Program-made: the position numbers and the translations under genes
In this document: positions 42,129-50,954 of the stretch, piece after piece
How positions within the stretch are numbered: the first letter of the stretch is position 1
Layout of the letters: each line of letters begins with the position of its first letter
Notes under the pieces: model-generated
What the model was told of the DNA's origin: nothing
Database searches by the model: none
Seen by the model: only the letters and a program-made list of their open reading frames with translations
Source of the DNA: J054 sp965221985
GTDB lineage: Bacteria > Pseudomonadota > Gammaproteobacteria > Steroidobacterales > GCA-2729495
Direction of reading: 5' to 3'
DNA: 64,000 bases
Assembly (NCBI GenBank): GCA_965221985.1
Contig: OZ244928.1
Span: forward strand, 2,480,001 to 2,544,000

Positions 42129-43817
42129 TTATTCAGCAATATAGCTTGGATAATCCGGACGCCAGGTGCCGGCAGCGAGCCTGGCGTTGATTTCCGTATC
42201 GCTTAAGGCGGGGCATAGACCGTCTTCCACCGCCGCACGCATCACTGCCTTGGCGACGGCGGCGGAGACATCTGCTAGCCGGGAAATGGGTGGATACAGC
42301 AAACCGCTGTTGATTTCGTGTTCGCTGAGCGTGCTGGCCAGTGCTTTGGCCGCGGCGTAGAAAAGACGGTCAGTCACTCGTTGTGCGTCCGCTAGTAAAA
42401 CGCCCAAACCCACGCCAGGAAATATGAAGGCGTTGTTGCCCTGCCCGATTTTTATTCGCCGCTCACCTCGCAGTATCTCGGGAAATGGGCTGCCGGTGGC
42501 AATCAGGGCCTGCCCTGCCGACCATTCTAAGACTTCGGAGGGTATTGCTTCGGATTGGTCGGTGGGATTGGATAGCGGCATGATGACGGGTCGATCAACG
42601 CTATTACTGATGGCGCGGATGATGTGTTCGTGGAAAGCCCCTGGCTGTCCCGAGGTCCCGATCAACACGCTGGGCCGAAATTGCTTGACCACAGCCTCGA
42701 GGCTTCGGTCATTGCTAGAACCTAAGCCCAAATTCTGCGCTTCGGCGGCTGACCAGGCGAGTTCGCGCTTGTAGCTATCGCGGATATTGCCATCGTCTAC
42801 CAATAAGCCGCGGCTATCAAGTACCGCGATGCGATGTCTAGCTGTTTCCGCTGACATGCCTTCGGCGCACAAACCAGCGCGGATTTGGCGGCTGATACCC
42901 AGGCCAGCGGCACCTGCGCCGAGGATTACTATACGTTCCGAGTTCAGGCTTCTGCCGTGGATTCTTTCCGCACTGAGTATCCCCGCTAGGGCTACGGCGC
43001 CGGTGCCTTGAATGTCGTCATTGAACGACGGCAACTGATCCGCATAGCGATCGAGTACATTCAGTGCGTTGTCTTTGCGAAAGTCTTCCCATTGCACCAG
43101 CGCTCGGGGAAAATTCTCGGCCACGGCGCTGACGAATTCATCCAATAAAGTTTTGTAGTCTTCCCCACGCAAGCGGCGTTCTTGCCAACCCAGGTATAGC
43201 GGGTCTGAGAGTAAGCTCGCGTTTTCGGTGCCAACGTCCAGACTAACCGGCAGAACTTGAGCGGGATCAATGCCGGCACCGGCGGTGTACAGCGCGAGTT
43301 TGCCAATGGCAATGGCCATGCCACCCGCACCCTGATCGCCGATGCCGAGAATGGATTCATTGTCCGTCGCCACGATTAACCGAATATCGCGGCCGCGAGC
43401 CGCCGTCTTTAGCACCTTTGCGATCTTGCCGCGCATGCTGGGCGTAATCCAAGCCCCTCGCCCACGCTGAAAAATATGACTAAAGCTGCGCGTGACTAGG
43501 CCCACCGTGGGGGTATAAACGATGGGTAGCAGTTCTTCCAAGTGATCACTCAACAAGCGGAAATACAAATGCTCGTTGCGATCTTGCAAAGATGCGAGAT
43601 AGACGAATTTTTTCAGGGGATCGACGTAGTTTTGAAGATTCCGGTACATTCGTTGCACTTGCATATCGATGCTAATGCTGCGTTCTGGAATCAAGCCGAC
43701 TAGGCCAAAGGCTTCCCGCTCCTCGGCGGAAAAGGCCGAGCCCTTGTTGAGTAGTGGGTCATGGATAAGATCTTGGCCGCGCAGGGTGACTCGTCTTGTT
43801 TTCGGGGTTCTCGGCAC
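42129..43817 (-). CDS. maeA: NAD-dependent malic enzyme
   Basis: A 562-residue malic enzyme of the large SfcA/MaeA type. Landmarks are LLPIVYTPTVG near residue 93, LIVATDNESILGIGDQGAGGM near 150, the metal/catalytic region QWEDFRKDNALNVLDRYADQLPSFNDDIQGTGAV near 240, and the NAD fold ILGAGAAGLG near 296. It converts malate to pyruvate and CO2. The 293 bases upstream of the start to the ccmI end hold no gene. The enzyme is monocistronic. Confidence 0.95.
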   Translation of the reverse strand: MPRTPKTRRVTLRGQDLIHDPLLNKGSAFSAEEREAFGLVGLIPERSISIDMQVQRMYRNLQNYVDPLKKFVYLASLQDRNEHLYFRLLSDHLEELLPIVYTPTVGLVTRSFSHIFQRGRGAWITPSMRGKIAKVLKTAARGRDIRLIVATDNESILGIGDQGAGGMAIAIGKLALYTAGAGIDPAQVLPVSLDVGTENASLLSDPLYLGWQERRLRGEDYKTLLDEFVSAVAENFPRALVQWEDFRKDNALNVLDRYADQLPSFNDDIQGTGAVALAGILSAERIHGRSLNSERIVILGAGAAGLGISRQIRAGLCAEGMSAETARHRIAVLDSRGLLVDDGNIRDSYKRELAWSAAEAQNLGLGSSNDRSLEAVVKQFRPSVLIGTSGQPGAFHEHIIRAISNSVDRPVIMPLSNPTDQSEAIPSEVLEWSAGQALIATGSPFPEILRGERRIKIGQGNNAFIFPGVGLGVLLADAQRVTDRLFYAAAKALASTLSEHEINSGLLYPPISRLADVSAAVAKAVMRAAVEDGLCPALSDTEINARLAAGTWRPDYPSYIAE

Positions 43818-44110
43818 GGGGCGTCTCGTTTTGCTGATGATTGTCCGTCAGGCTCGCAGTTAATGGCTCGCATGCACCGATCTGCTGAGGCGACCCCTAT
43901 CATAACTCTTTGGTCATGAGCCGATTTGCTTTGTGTCGATTTCCGTGCAGAACGCGCCGCAATTGCTCACTCCGCAACTATGACCTTAAAGCTTGAACCT
44001 TTGTGGGCCGTTCCACCGCACTCCCCTTCAGCATAAGGTGGAGGTGGCAAATATGGTGTCGGGTTTTTCGTGCCAGGCGCGTTGAGGACATCGTATGCCC
44101 GCAGCTTCGC

Positions 44111-45133
44111 TCAATTCTTAACGACTTGATCGATCAAGATTTCTACCGGTCCGCCGTCCCAAGTCCAGTTTGCCTCTCCAACTAGATCACCGGCTTGCGC
44201 CAGCGCCTCCCCGTCCTGGGATATTCGTGCGACCAAGCGAATTTCTTCTAAATCGGCGAGGGAGCGGCCGGGAATCATTACATTGTTGTCACTCAGCTGC
44301 AGAGTGGCAGGTAAGGCGGCTACGCCAGTTCGCAAAGCGGCTACTGGTGGTCCGGCCGCGGCTGCACCGTCGCGGGCAAACAAGAACAAGGCGGCGCCCT
44401 GCCCTACCTTTGTTTGTAATTCATCCGCCAGTCTTACATTGACTTCAATTGATTTGTCAGCCGCGGAACTTTCAGATGAACTATCAACTGTGAGGCCCAT
44501 GGCCTGTAATTCTTGTGTAACGATTCGCCGCACCGGTTCCGGTGGGCTAGCAGCCAGCAGTTGTTGCCAGCGTGTTTGCAGCAAAGGTAAATTGTCGCGC
44601 GCGCCAGCCACCAAGCCGCCGTAAAATAGCGCCTTGGTATTGTTCGGTTCTACCGCCAAAACCTCCTCTACCAGATCTCCAGCGCTACCACGCATACGTG
44701 ATCGGTCCGCTAGAATCTGTGCCTCGGCGATGCCGAGTTTCGCCATTTGGTTTTGTCCGTCGCTCAGTTCCAGAGCTTCACGATAGGCGCGTTCAGCCGC
44801 CGTACTTTGTTGGCTTTGCATGAAGCTCGAGCCGAGCATCATCCAAGCATCTGCATCTTGGGGATTTGACCTGACGCGCTTTTCTAACTCGCCGATGGCC
44901 GCTTCCAGTTGCGGATTAGTCGTCTGGGCTTGCGCCGATGCCGCGCGCGGCGGATCACGCCAGTCATAGTTACTGGATACTAGGTAGATTAGGGCGGTGG
45001 CGGTAGGGACCAGCAATGCCGCACCCAGGGCGGCTACCGGCGCGGGTTTTTCCTGGTGTCGCAGCAGCGGCAATGCCACCAAGGCCACCGCTGCAAAGCT
45101 GCACAAGATTCCCAGGGCTATAAAAATCGTCAC
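44111..45133 (-). CDS. ccmI: cytochrome c maturation protein I
   Basis: A 340-residue protein with two N-terminal membrane helices (about 1-22 and 34-53) and a periplasmic TPR domain (PQDADAWMMLGSSFMQSQQSTAAERAYREAL). The C-terminal domain follows. CcmI binds apocytochrome c and delivers it to CcmF/CcmH for haem attachment. It is a separate gene here rather than fused to CcmH, and is last in the operon, overlapping ccmH by ATGA. Confidence 0.9.
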   Translation of the reverse strand: MTIFIALGILCSFAAVALVALPLLRHQEKPAPVAALGAALLVPTATALIYLVSSNYDWRDPPRAASAQAQTTNPQLEAAIGELEKRVRSNPQDADAWMMLGSSFMQSQQSTAAERAYREALELSDGQNQMAKLGIAEAQILADRSRMRGSAGDLVEEVLAVEPNNTKALFYGGLVAGARDNLPLLQTRWQQLLAASPPEPVRRIVTQELQAMGLTVDSSSESSAADKSIEVNVRLADELQTKVGQGAALFLFARDGAAAAGPPVAALRTGVAALPATLQLSDNNVMIPGRSLADLEEIRLVARISQDGEALAQAGDLVGEANWTWDGGPVEILIDQVVKN

Positions 45134-45555
45134 GGTTCTAGGGCGTCTTCTGCGTCGCTACTGACCGGTAGCGTGGCTCGGCGTGCAATGATTCGCCACA
45201 GCCAAATCGCAGCAAGTAGGACTAGTAGGCCTGGAGCCAGCCACAGTAAAGCGGTTGGTCCGCCATAGCGAGGCTTGTACAACACGAACTCTCCGTATCG
45301 GTCCGTTAAGAAGGTTTTGATTTCAGCTTCCGACTGACCGGCCTCCACCATGCCACGAATTTCACGCCGCAGGTCCGCGGCCAGCGGTGCCGTGGAATCT
45401 GCGATGGTTTGGTTTTGGCAAACCAAGCAACGGACTTCGTCGGTGAGTTGTTTATACAAGGCGCGTTTTTCCGGATCGGCAATCGGTGTATCAGGGTCAA
45501 TGGCCAAGGCGAGGGGCATGGCCAGGAAGACTAGGATCGCGTATATCGGCCTCAT
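45130..45555 (-). CDS. ccmH: cytochrome c maturation protein H (thiol oxidoreductase)
   Basis: A 141-residue protein: signal peptide, then the apocytochrome-reducing motif RCLVCQNQTIADS near residue 42, and one C-terminal membrane helix (TALLWLAPGLLVLLAAIWLW). It is the short CcmH/CcmL form, without the TPR part of E. coli CcmH, which here is CcmI. It keeps the haem-binding Cys of the apocytochrome reduced together with CcmG. Overlaps with both neighbours are 4 bases. Confidence 0.95.
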   Translation of the reverse strand: MRPIYAILVFLAMPLALAIDPDTPIADPEKRALYKQLTDEVRCLVCQNQTIADSTAPLAADLRREIRGMVEAGQSEAEIKTFLTDRYGEFVLYKPRYGGPTALLWLAPGLLVLLAAIWLWRIIARRATLPVSSDAEDALEP

Positions 45556-46085
45556 GGGGCATCGTCTCTTAGTGCGCGAATCCGGGGCAAAAACTCGTGT
45601 TCCCAGGTTTCCAAATTCAGCGGGGCGATATGTTTGTAGACAACGATGCCGTTGGCATCTAGTAAGAATGTTTCTGGCGCACCGTAAACGCCCCAGTCGA
45701 TGGCCACCCGGCCATCCGCGTCAACGCCGGTTAGTGCGTAAGGATTTCCCAGTTGCTTAAGCCATTGTCGCGCCGCCGTCGAATCATCTTTCCAGTTGAG
45801 GCCGTAAATGGGCACCTCGCCGCTGGCCGCGATGGCGAGCAAAGTATCGTGTTCCTGGCGGCAACCCACGCACCAAGTTCCCCAAACGTTGATCAAGGCA
45901 ATTTTTCCAGCGAAGTCAGCGTTGCTGAAGGATTGCCCGGGGTCATCCAAACGCGGGAGTTCGAAGCTGGGTGCTGGTTTGCCGATTAGCGGTGACGGGA
46001 CAACGGAGGGATCACGTCCTAAACCGACCCAAAACACCAACACCATCAGTGCAAATACGAACAGGGGGATTAGAAAACGGGACAC
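45552..46085 (-). CDS. ccmG: cytochrome c maturation thioredoxin-like protein G
   Basis: A 177-residue membrane-anchored thioredoxin of the CcmG/DsbE group with active site WGTWCVGCRQEHD near residue 70 and a GxxxxPETF loop (YGAPETFLLD). It reduces the disulfide in apocytochrome c via CcmH. The gene starts with GTG, which overlaps the ccmF TAG by one base. Confidence 0.95.
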   Translation of the reverse strand: MSRFLIPLFVFALMVLVFWVGLGRDPSVVPSPLIGKPAPSFELPRLDDPGQSFSNADFAGKIALINVWGTWCVGCRQEHDTLLAIAASGEVPIYGLNWKDDSTAARQWLKQLGNPYALTGVDADGRVAIDWGVYGAPETFLLDANGIVVYKHIAPLNLETWEHEFLPRIRALRDDAP

Positions 46086-48055
46086 TATGAGTTGACCGGC
46101 TTGGCCTGCGATGCATGTGTCTCAGATGCACTATCCTGCCGGCGCCGCGCAGTTCGATAACGGCGATCGGAGATGGCGACCAGCCCGCCCAAGGCCATGA
46201 CCAAACAGCCAAACCAAATAAAGCGAATCATGGGTTTGTACTGCAGGCGAACACTCCAGGCATCAAGACCCAGGTCTTCACCCAGGGCCACGAAGATATC
46301 GCGCGCCCAGTCATCATCAATGGCGGCTTCCGTCATCGCTGATTTTTGGACCCGGTAACTGCGCTTTTCCGGGTACAGCACTGTGATTAGCTCACCGGCT
46401 CTGCGCAATTCCATCGTGGCGCGTTTGGCCAGATAGTTAACACCTTCGACGTTACGAATCTCGGTAAAACTCAATTCGTAGCCCGCCAACTCGATGGTTT
46501 CTCCCAGCGCGACGCGCCGGTCTACCTCCAGGCCATAGGAAGAGGTGACCGTTATGCCGAGGACCGTTAAGCCAAGCCCCAGATGCGCGATTTGCATCCC
46601 GAGCATGGCCGCGGTAAGTCGAGGACCCTTCCCTAGGAAACGTGAGATGGGATCTACCAAGGAAGCCGCGACGACCCAGACACCGACGCAAACGCCGATA
46701 GCCGTCAGCAAAGATTGACTGCCGAATACCAACCACGGGACGGCGAAGCCAATTAGCACTGCCAAGGCTGCCGGTAGCCGTAAGCGCCGCGCCAGCCGGT
46801 GGCCATCCGCCGAACGCCAAGTCGTATGCATGCCCACGCCGATGGCGGCAATCAGGGGCAGCATAGGAATGAGAAAGGCCGTTTCAAAATAAGGGGGGCC
46901 GACGGAAATCTTGCCCAGGTTGAAACCATCCAACACGAGAGGATACAACGTGCCCAGCAAGATTAGACCGGCGGCAATGCTCAGCAGAATATTGTTGATG
47001 AGCAAAAAGGTTTCACGCGACAAAGGCGCGAAACCCACGGCCCGATCTAAACTCGGTGCCCGCCAAGCGTATAAGCTTAGGGCACCGCCAATGACGATGC
47101 TCAGATAGATCAATATAAATAAACCGCGCGATGGGTCGCTGGCGAAAGCGTGTACCGAAACCAGAATGCCCGAGCGCACCAGGAAGGTGCCGAGCAAGCT
47201 CAGGGAAAATGCCGCGATGGCCAACAGCAGGGTCGTGCCCTTGAAAAGGCCGCGCTTCTCTGACACCGCCAGGGAATGAATCAGTGCCGTGCCCACCAGC
47301 CAGGGCATGAATGACGCATTCTCCACCGGGTCCCAAAACCACCAACCGCCCCAACCTAACTCGTAGTAGGCCCACCAGCTGCCCAGGGCGATGCCCAGGG
47401 TGAGAAACACCCAGGCGCCCGTGGTCCAGGGCCGGGCCCACCGGGCCCATTGCTGGTCGATTTGTCCAGCGAGCATGGCGGCCACGGCATAGGCGAAGGC
47501 CACGGAAAAACCCACGTAGCCGATATACAAAATGGGCGGATGCAAGGCCATGGCCGGATCTTGCAACAGCGGATTCAGATCGTTCCCGTCGATGGGGATT
47601 TGCTCAAGGCGCAGGAATGGATTTGAAGTTAGGAGAACGAACAAGAGGAAGCCTGCGCTGATCAAGCCGAGAACGCCCAGCACGCGCGCCGCGAACAACG
47701 GCGGTAGCCGACCGCTGCTTAGGGTGACCGCCAAGGTCCAAGCCGCGAGAATAAATACCCAGAGCAGCAGTGAGCCTTCGTGCCCACCCCATACCGCCGC
47801 AAACTTATATAACGTGGGTAACTGTGTGTTCGAATTGCTGGCGACATACAAAACGGAGAAATCGTTGCTGAGAAAAGACCAACTCAGGCAAACAAAGGCG
47901 CTGGCCACGAAAACAAATTGCCCACTGGCCGCCGGAAGCGCCACCTGTGTCCACGCGGGCTTATCGAGTTGAGCGCCCAGGAGCGGAAAAACAGCTTGCG
48001 CCAGGGCGAGGCAAAGCGCCAGGGCAAGGCATAGTTGACCCAGTTCAGGTAACAC
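46085..48055 (-). CDS. ccmF: haem lyase subunit CcmF
   Basis: A 656-residue polytopic protein with about 15 membrane helices and the periplasmic WWD haem-binding motif GWGGWWFWDPVENASFMPW near residue 235. It forms the cytochrome c synthetase with CcmH and CcmI. The length is typical (about 650). It follows ccmE by 11 bases and ends one base into ccmG. Confidence 0.97.
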   Translation of the reverse strand: MLPELGQLCLALALCLALAQAVFPLLGAQLDKPAWTQVALPAASGQFVFVASAFVCLSWSFLSNDFSVLYVASNSNTQLPTLYKFAAVWGGHEGSLLLWVFILAAWTLAVTLSSGRLPPLFAARVLGVLGLISAGFLLFVLLTSNPFLRLEQIPIDGNDLNPLLQDPAMALHPPILYIGYVGFSVAFAYAVAAMLAGQIDQQWARWARPWTTGAWVFLTLGIALGSWWAYYELGWGGWWFWDPVENASFMPWLVGTALIHSLAVSEKRGLFKGTTLLLAIAAFSLSLLGTFLVRSGILVSVHAFASDPSRGLFILIYLSIVIGGALSLYAWRAPSLDRAVGFAPLSRETFLLINNILLSIAAGLILLGTLYPLVLDGFNLGKISVGPPYFETAFLIPMLPLIAAIGVGMHTTWRSADGHRLARRLRLPAALAVLIGFAVPWLVFGSQSLLTAIGVCVGVWVVAASLVDPISRFLGKGPRLTAAMLGMQIAHLGLGLTVLGITVTSSYGLEVDRRVALGETIELAGYELSFTEIRNVEGVNYLAKRATMELRRAGELITVLYPEKRSYRVQKSAMTEAAIDDDWARDIFVALGEDLGLDAWSVRLQYKPMIRFIWFGCLVMALGGLVAISDRRYRTARRRQDSASETHASQAKPVNS

Positions 48056-48066
48056 CTTGGGATACC

Positions 48067-48519
48067 CTAAGGCGTAGCCGGGGCAGGGCCACTGGGATGG
48101 CCCTGCTCGGCCAGGGTTTCAGCCACTTCCGGGGGCATGTAATTTTCATCGTGCTTCGCTAGGACTTCTTCGGCCAAAAAACTGCCGTCGCCTTGCAATA
48201 CGCCGTGGGCAATTACGCCCTGGCCTTCCCGGAACAAGTCTGGCAGCACACCGGAATAAGACACCGGTAGCGTATTCGCATTGTCGGTGACCAGGAACTG
48301 GACTTTCAGTTCACCGGGTTCGCGTTGCAGACTGCCGTCCATAACTAGACCGCCCAGCCGGAACTTGCGGCCGTCGGGGGCTTCGCCGGCTAGGACCTGG
48401 GTCGGGCTATAAAAGAACAGCAGATTTTCCTGGAAAGCCTGCAAGGCCAAACCGACCGCGAGACCGACGCCGATGACGATCAAGGCAACGGTTAACATGC
48501 GTTGCTGTCGGGGTTTCAT
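48067..48519 (-). CDS. ccmE: cytochrome c maturation haem chaperone CcmE
   Basis: A 150-residue haem chaperone with one N-terminal anchor helix and a small beta barrel. The covalent haem His is in LAKHDENYMPPEV near residue 125. The start at 48519 (MKPRQQRMLTVAL) is chosen because it overlaps the ccmD stop by ATGA; the open frame extends to 48648 without support. It hands haem from the CcmC complex to CcmF. Confidence 0.95.
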   Translation of the reverse strand: MKPRQQRMLTVALIVIGVGLAVGLALQAFQENLLFFYSPTQVLAGEAPDGRKFRLGGLVMDGSLQREPGELKVQFLVTDNANTLPVSYSGVLPDLFREGQGVIAHGVLQGDGSFLAEEVLAKHDENYMPPEVAETLAEQGHPSGPAPATP

Positions 48520-48689
48520 GTTTGCTGTCTCCGCTGGGCGGCATACCGATGCCGCTTGGCTAATTCTGTTTTTACCGCAGCCAGCCTTCGCTTCGCGGCC
48601 CAAAGATTGATAAATAGCACCACCACCGTGAGCCCAAAGCAACTCCACACGTAAGGCGCGTAGCCACCCATGGCGAAAAATTCCGTCAT
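48516..48689 (-). CDS. ccmD: haem exporter protein CcmD
   Basis: A 57-residue protein with a single membrane helix (VWSCFGLTVVVLFINLWAA) and a basic tail, opening MTEFFAMGGYAPYVW. Its small size and the FxMGGYAxYVW start are the CcmD signature. It overlaps ccmC and ccmE by ATGA at both ends, so translation of the three is likely coupled. CcmD helps release holo-CcmE from CcmABC. Confidence 0.92.
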   Translation of the reverse strand: MTEFFAMGGYAPYVWSCFGLTVVVLFINLWAAKRRLAAVKTELAKRHRYAAQRRQQT

Positions 48690-49444
48690 GTTCCGCTGCC
48701 TCCCGTCATCTTCACAATATCGGCGACCCAACGCGCATTGCGTTCGCGCTCCAAAACCTCTGCTTGTGTCCGGCGAAGCAGAATGGCGGCAAAAAATAAG
48801 GTGTAAGCCACGATCAGCATCAGTAGAGGCCACACCATGTCGCCGGTGATCGACGGTGCGTCCAGTTTCTTAATAGTGGGACCTTGGTGCAGGCTGCTCC
48901 ACCAAATAACCGAATAGTGAATTATGGGCACATTGATGACTCCAACCAAGGCCAATAAGGCGGCAGCTCGATCGCCTTGACTCGGATTGTCAAAAGCAGC
49001 ACGCAGGCTCATAAAGCCTAGATACAAAAACAGCAGGATTAGTTCCGAGGTCAGCCGCGGATCCCAGGCCCAGTAAGCGCCCCACATGGGTTTGCCCCAC
49101 AATGCGCCCGTCGCTAGCGCCAGGAAGGTGAACCAGGCACCCACGGGCGCGGCGGCAGCGGCCACCGCGTGCGCGAGCTTTATTCGCCAGATCAAGCCAA
49201 TGGCCGCGCTGATTGCCATCAGAACATAAACGAGCGTCGACAAGTAAGCGCTGGGAACGTGAACGTAGATGATCCGAAAGGCGTCGCCCTGTTGGTAATC
49301 CGGCGGTGCTAAGACCAGCCCGCCGTAAAACCCGATGAGCAGCAAGGCGATAGCGGGCCACAGCACCCAAGGCATGAAGAGGCCGGCCAGCCGGTAAAAA
49401 TGCGGTGGCGAGCTCAGTTTGTGCAGCCAATTCGGTAAGTACAT
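48686..49444 (-). CDS. ccmC: haem exporter protein CcmC
   Basis: A 252-residue membrane protein with about six helices and the WWD-type motif WGAYWAWDPRLTSELILLF near residue 130. It loads haem onto CcmE. The gene starts 7 bases after ccmB ends. Length and motif order match CcmC. Confidence 0.96.
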   Translation of the reverse strand: MYLPNWLHKLSSPPHFYRLAGLFMPWVLWPAIALLLIGFYGGLVLAPPDYQQGDAFRIIYVHVPSAYLSTLVYVLMAISAAIGLIWRIKLAHAVAAAAAPVGAWFTFLALATGALWGKPMWGAYWAWDPRLTSELILLFLYLGFMSLRAAFDNPSQGDRAAALLALVGVINVPIIHYSVIWWSSLHQGPTIKKLDAPSITGDMVWPLLMLIVAYTLFFAAILLRRTQAEVLERERNARWVADIVKMTGGSGT

Positions 49445-49451
49445 GGTCGAC

Positions 49452-50126
49452 TCAATCTAAGCTAATGCGAATGGCTGCGGCCGTGGCAATGGGCACCAGA
49501 CTCAAGGATAAAACTAAAAACGCGGCCAGCAAATAGAGAGGTCCCGCAATGCTCTCGCCCTCGCTGGCCAAGGCCGTGGCGCGTGCACCGAACATGAGTA
49601 CCGGCAAACACAATGGCAGAACCAATAGCGCGAGTAGCCCGCCCGCTTGCCGCACCCCCGCCGTTAGGGCCGCACCAATTGAGCCTAGCAAGCTGAGGGT
49701 CGGAGTACCGATCAATAGGGTAACGCACAAGGCCTGAATGCCGGCGGCCGGTAGGCTGTAGGATACAGCCAGCAACGGTGCCAGTATGACCACCGGCAAG
49801 CCGCCGGCGAGCCAGTGGGCCAGGGCCTTGGCGAGCATCATGGCGGCCAAGGGCTGGGGGTTGACCACCAACTGCTCCATGCTGCCGTCTTCGAGATCTT
49901 GCCGAAACAAGGCGTTCAGAGAGAGCAGCAAGGACAGCAGCGCGGCGATCCACAGGACTCCCGGGGCGAGTTCGCGCAGCCGCTCCGGTGCCGGTGACAA
50001 GGCCAAGGGAAATAGCGCCACGACGATGGCGAAGAACATCAAGGGACTGACCACATCACCCCAACGTGCATAAGACAGAGCCAGATCGCGGCGGATCACC
50101 GCCAGCATGGCGCCTAGGATTTTCAA
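49452..50126 (-). CDS. ccmB: haem exporter permease CcmB
   Basis: A 224-residue permease with six membrane helices. The opening VIRRDLALSYARWGDVVSPLMFF and the RQDLEDGSMEQLVV loop near residue 75 are family hallmarks. Together with the CcmA ATPase it forms the transporter part that releases haem-loaded CcmE. The start overlaps ccmA by 4 bases. Confidence 0.95.
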   Translation of the reverse strand: MKILGAMLAVIRRDLALSYARWGDVVSPLMFFAIVVALFPLALSPAPERLRELAPGVLWIAALLSLLLSLNALFRQDLEDGSMEQLVVNPQPLAAMMLAKALAHWLAGGLPVVILAPLLAVSYSLPAAGIQALCVTLLIGTPTLSLLGSIGAALTAGVRQAGGLLALLVLPLCLPVLMFGARATALASEGESIAGPLYLLAAFLVLSLSLVPIATAAAIRISLD

Positions 50127-50746
50127 GGATTACCGCCCAGCGTTAAAGATTGACAGGGTCGGGCGAGTTCTAGGGGTTCATGCACTGCCAGGACGGCTAA
50201 ACCACCGGCCGCGAGATGATTGTTCAAGGATGACACGACAAAGTCACGGCCGGCGGCATCCAGGTTGGCCAGCGGCTCATCCATGATCCACAGCTTCGCG
50301 TTCGACTGCAGTAAACGCGCCAAAGCCGTTCGTCGTTGTTGTCCTGCCGATAAGTGACGCACGGGTAAATCAGCCTGTTCGGCCAGCCCCACGGCAGCCA
50401 ATGCTCCGTCCAGATTTGCACGCTGGCCGCGCAAGCGCGCGGCGAACTGAAGATTCTGCTCGGGTGACAAGTCTGCTTTTAGCCCGGTGCGATGGCCCAG
50501 ATAAGCCAGAGCCCGCGTGAACGTTTCACGCTGTGCCTGGATGGGCTCGCCCGCCCAGTGCACCTGCCCTGCTTCGGGCCGCGTTAAGCCACACAGAACT
50601 CTCAACAAGGTCGTTTTGCCCGAGCCGTTCGGCCCTCGAATCAGCAATGCCTCACCGGTAGCGAGCTCGAAAGACAATTGCTCGAACAGGCAACGAAAGC
50701 CTCGCCAGAGGGTCAGTCCCGATGCGCTGATCACTCGCGTGGCCAA
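50123..50746 (-). CDS. ccmA: haem exporter ATPase CcmA
   Basis: A 207-residue ABC ATPase: Walker A GPNGSGKTTLLR near residue 39, signature LSAGQQRRTALA near 130 and Walker B LWIMDEPLANLD. The length is typical of CcmA, and it leads the operon. Transcription of all nine ccm genes probably starts in the AT-rich gap to its right. Confidence 0.96.
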   Translation of the reverse strand: MATRVISASGLTLWRGFRCLFEQLSFELATGEALLIRGPNGSGKTTLLRVLCGLTRPEAGQVHWAGEPIQAQRETFTRALAYLGHRTGLKADLSPEQNLQFAARLRGQRANLDGALAAVGLAEQADLPVRHLSAGQQRRTALARLLQSNAKLWIMDEPLANLDAAGRDFVVSSLNNHLAAGGLAVLAVHEPLELARPCQSLTLGGNP

Positions 50747-50954
50747 ATATTAGAAAAATTAATAAATATCATTAGCTAAAGATTAGTTTATAAGATTTGG
50801 CATTAAATAGAAGGCCCGCTTGCTTTTCTACGCCTTTACATAAGCTTTCGGCTTCCATAAACTGATCAAACAATAAGAAAACTCATTAGAAGAAAAACTC
50901 AACTAGCTGTTCTAAAAGCATAAGACAAAAGCAGCAATTGTCGAGACCAATACC
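50747..50954. promoter_or_regulatory. AT-rich divergent intergenic region between ccmA and the FHA gene
   Basis: About 208 bases, strongly AT-rich at its ccm end (ATTAGAAAAATTAATAAAT). It must carry the leftward ccm promoter and the rightward promoter for the FHA protein. I see no clean -35/-10 pair and no small gene. Confidence 0.4.
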
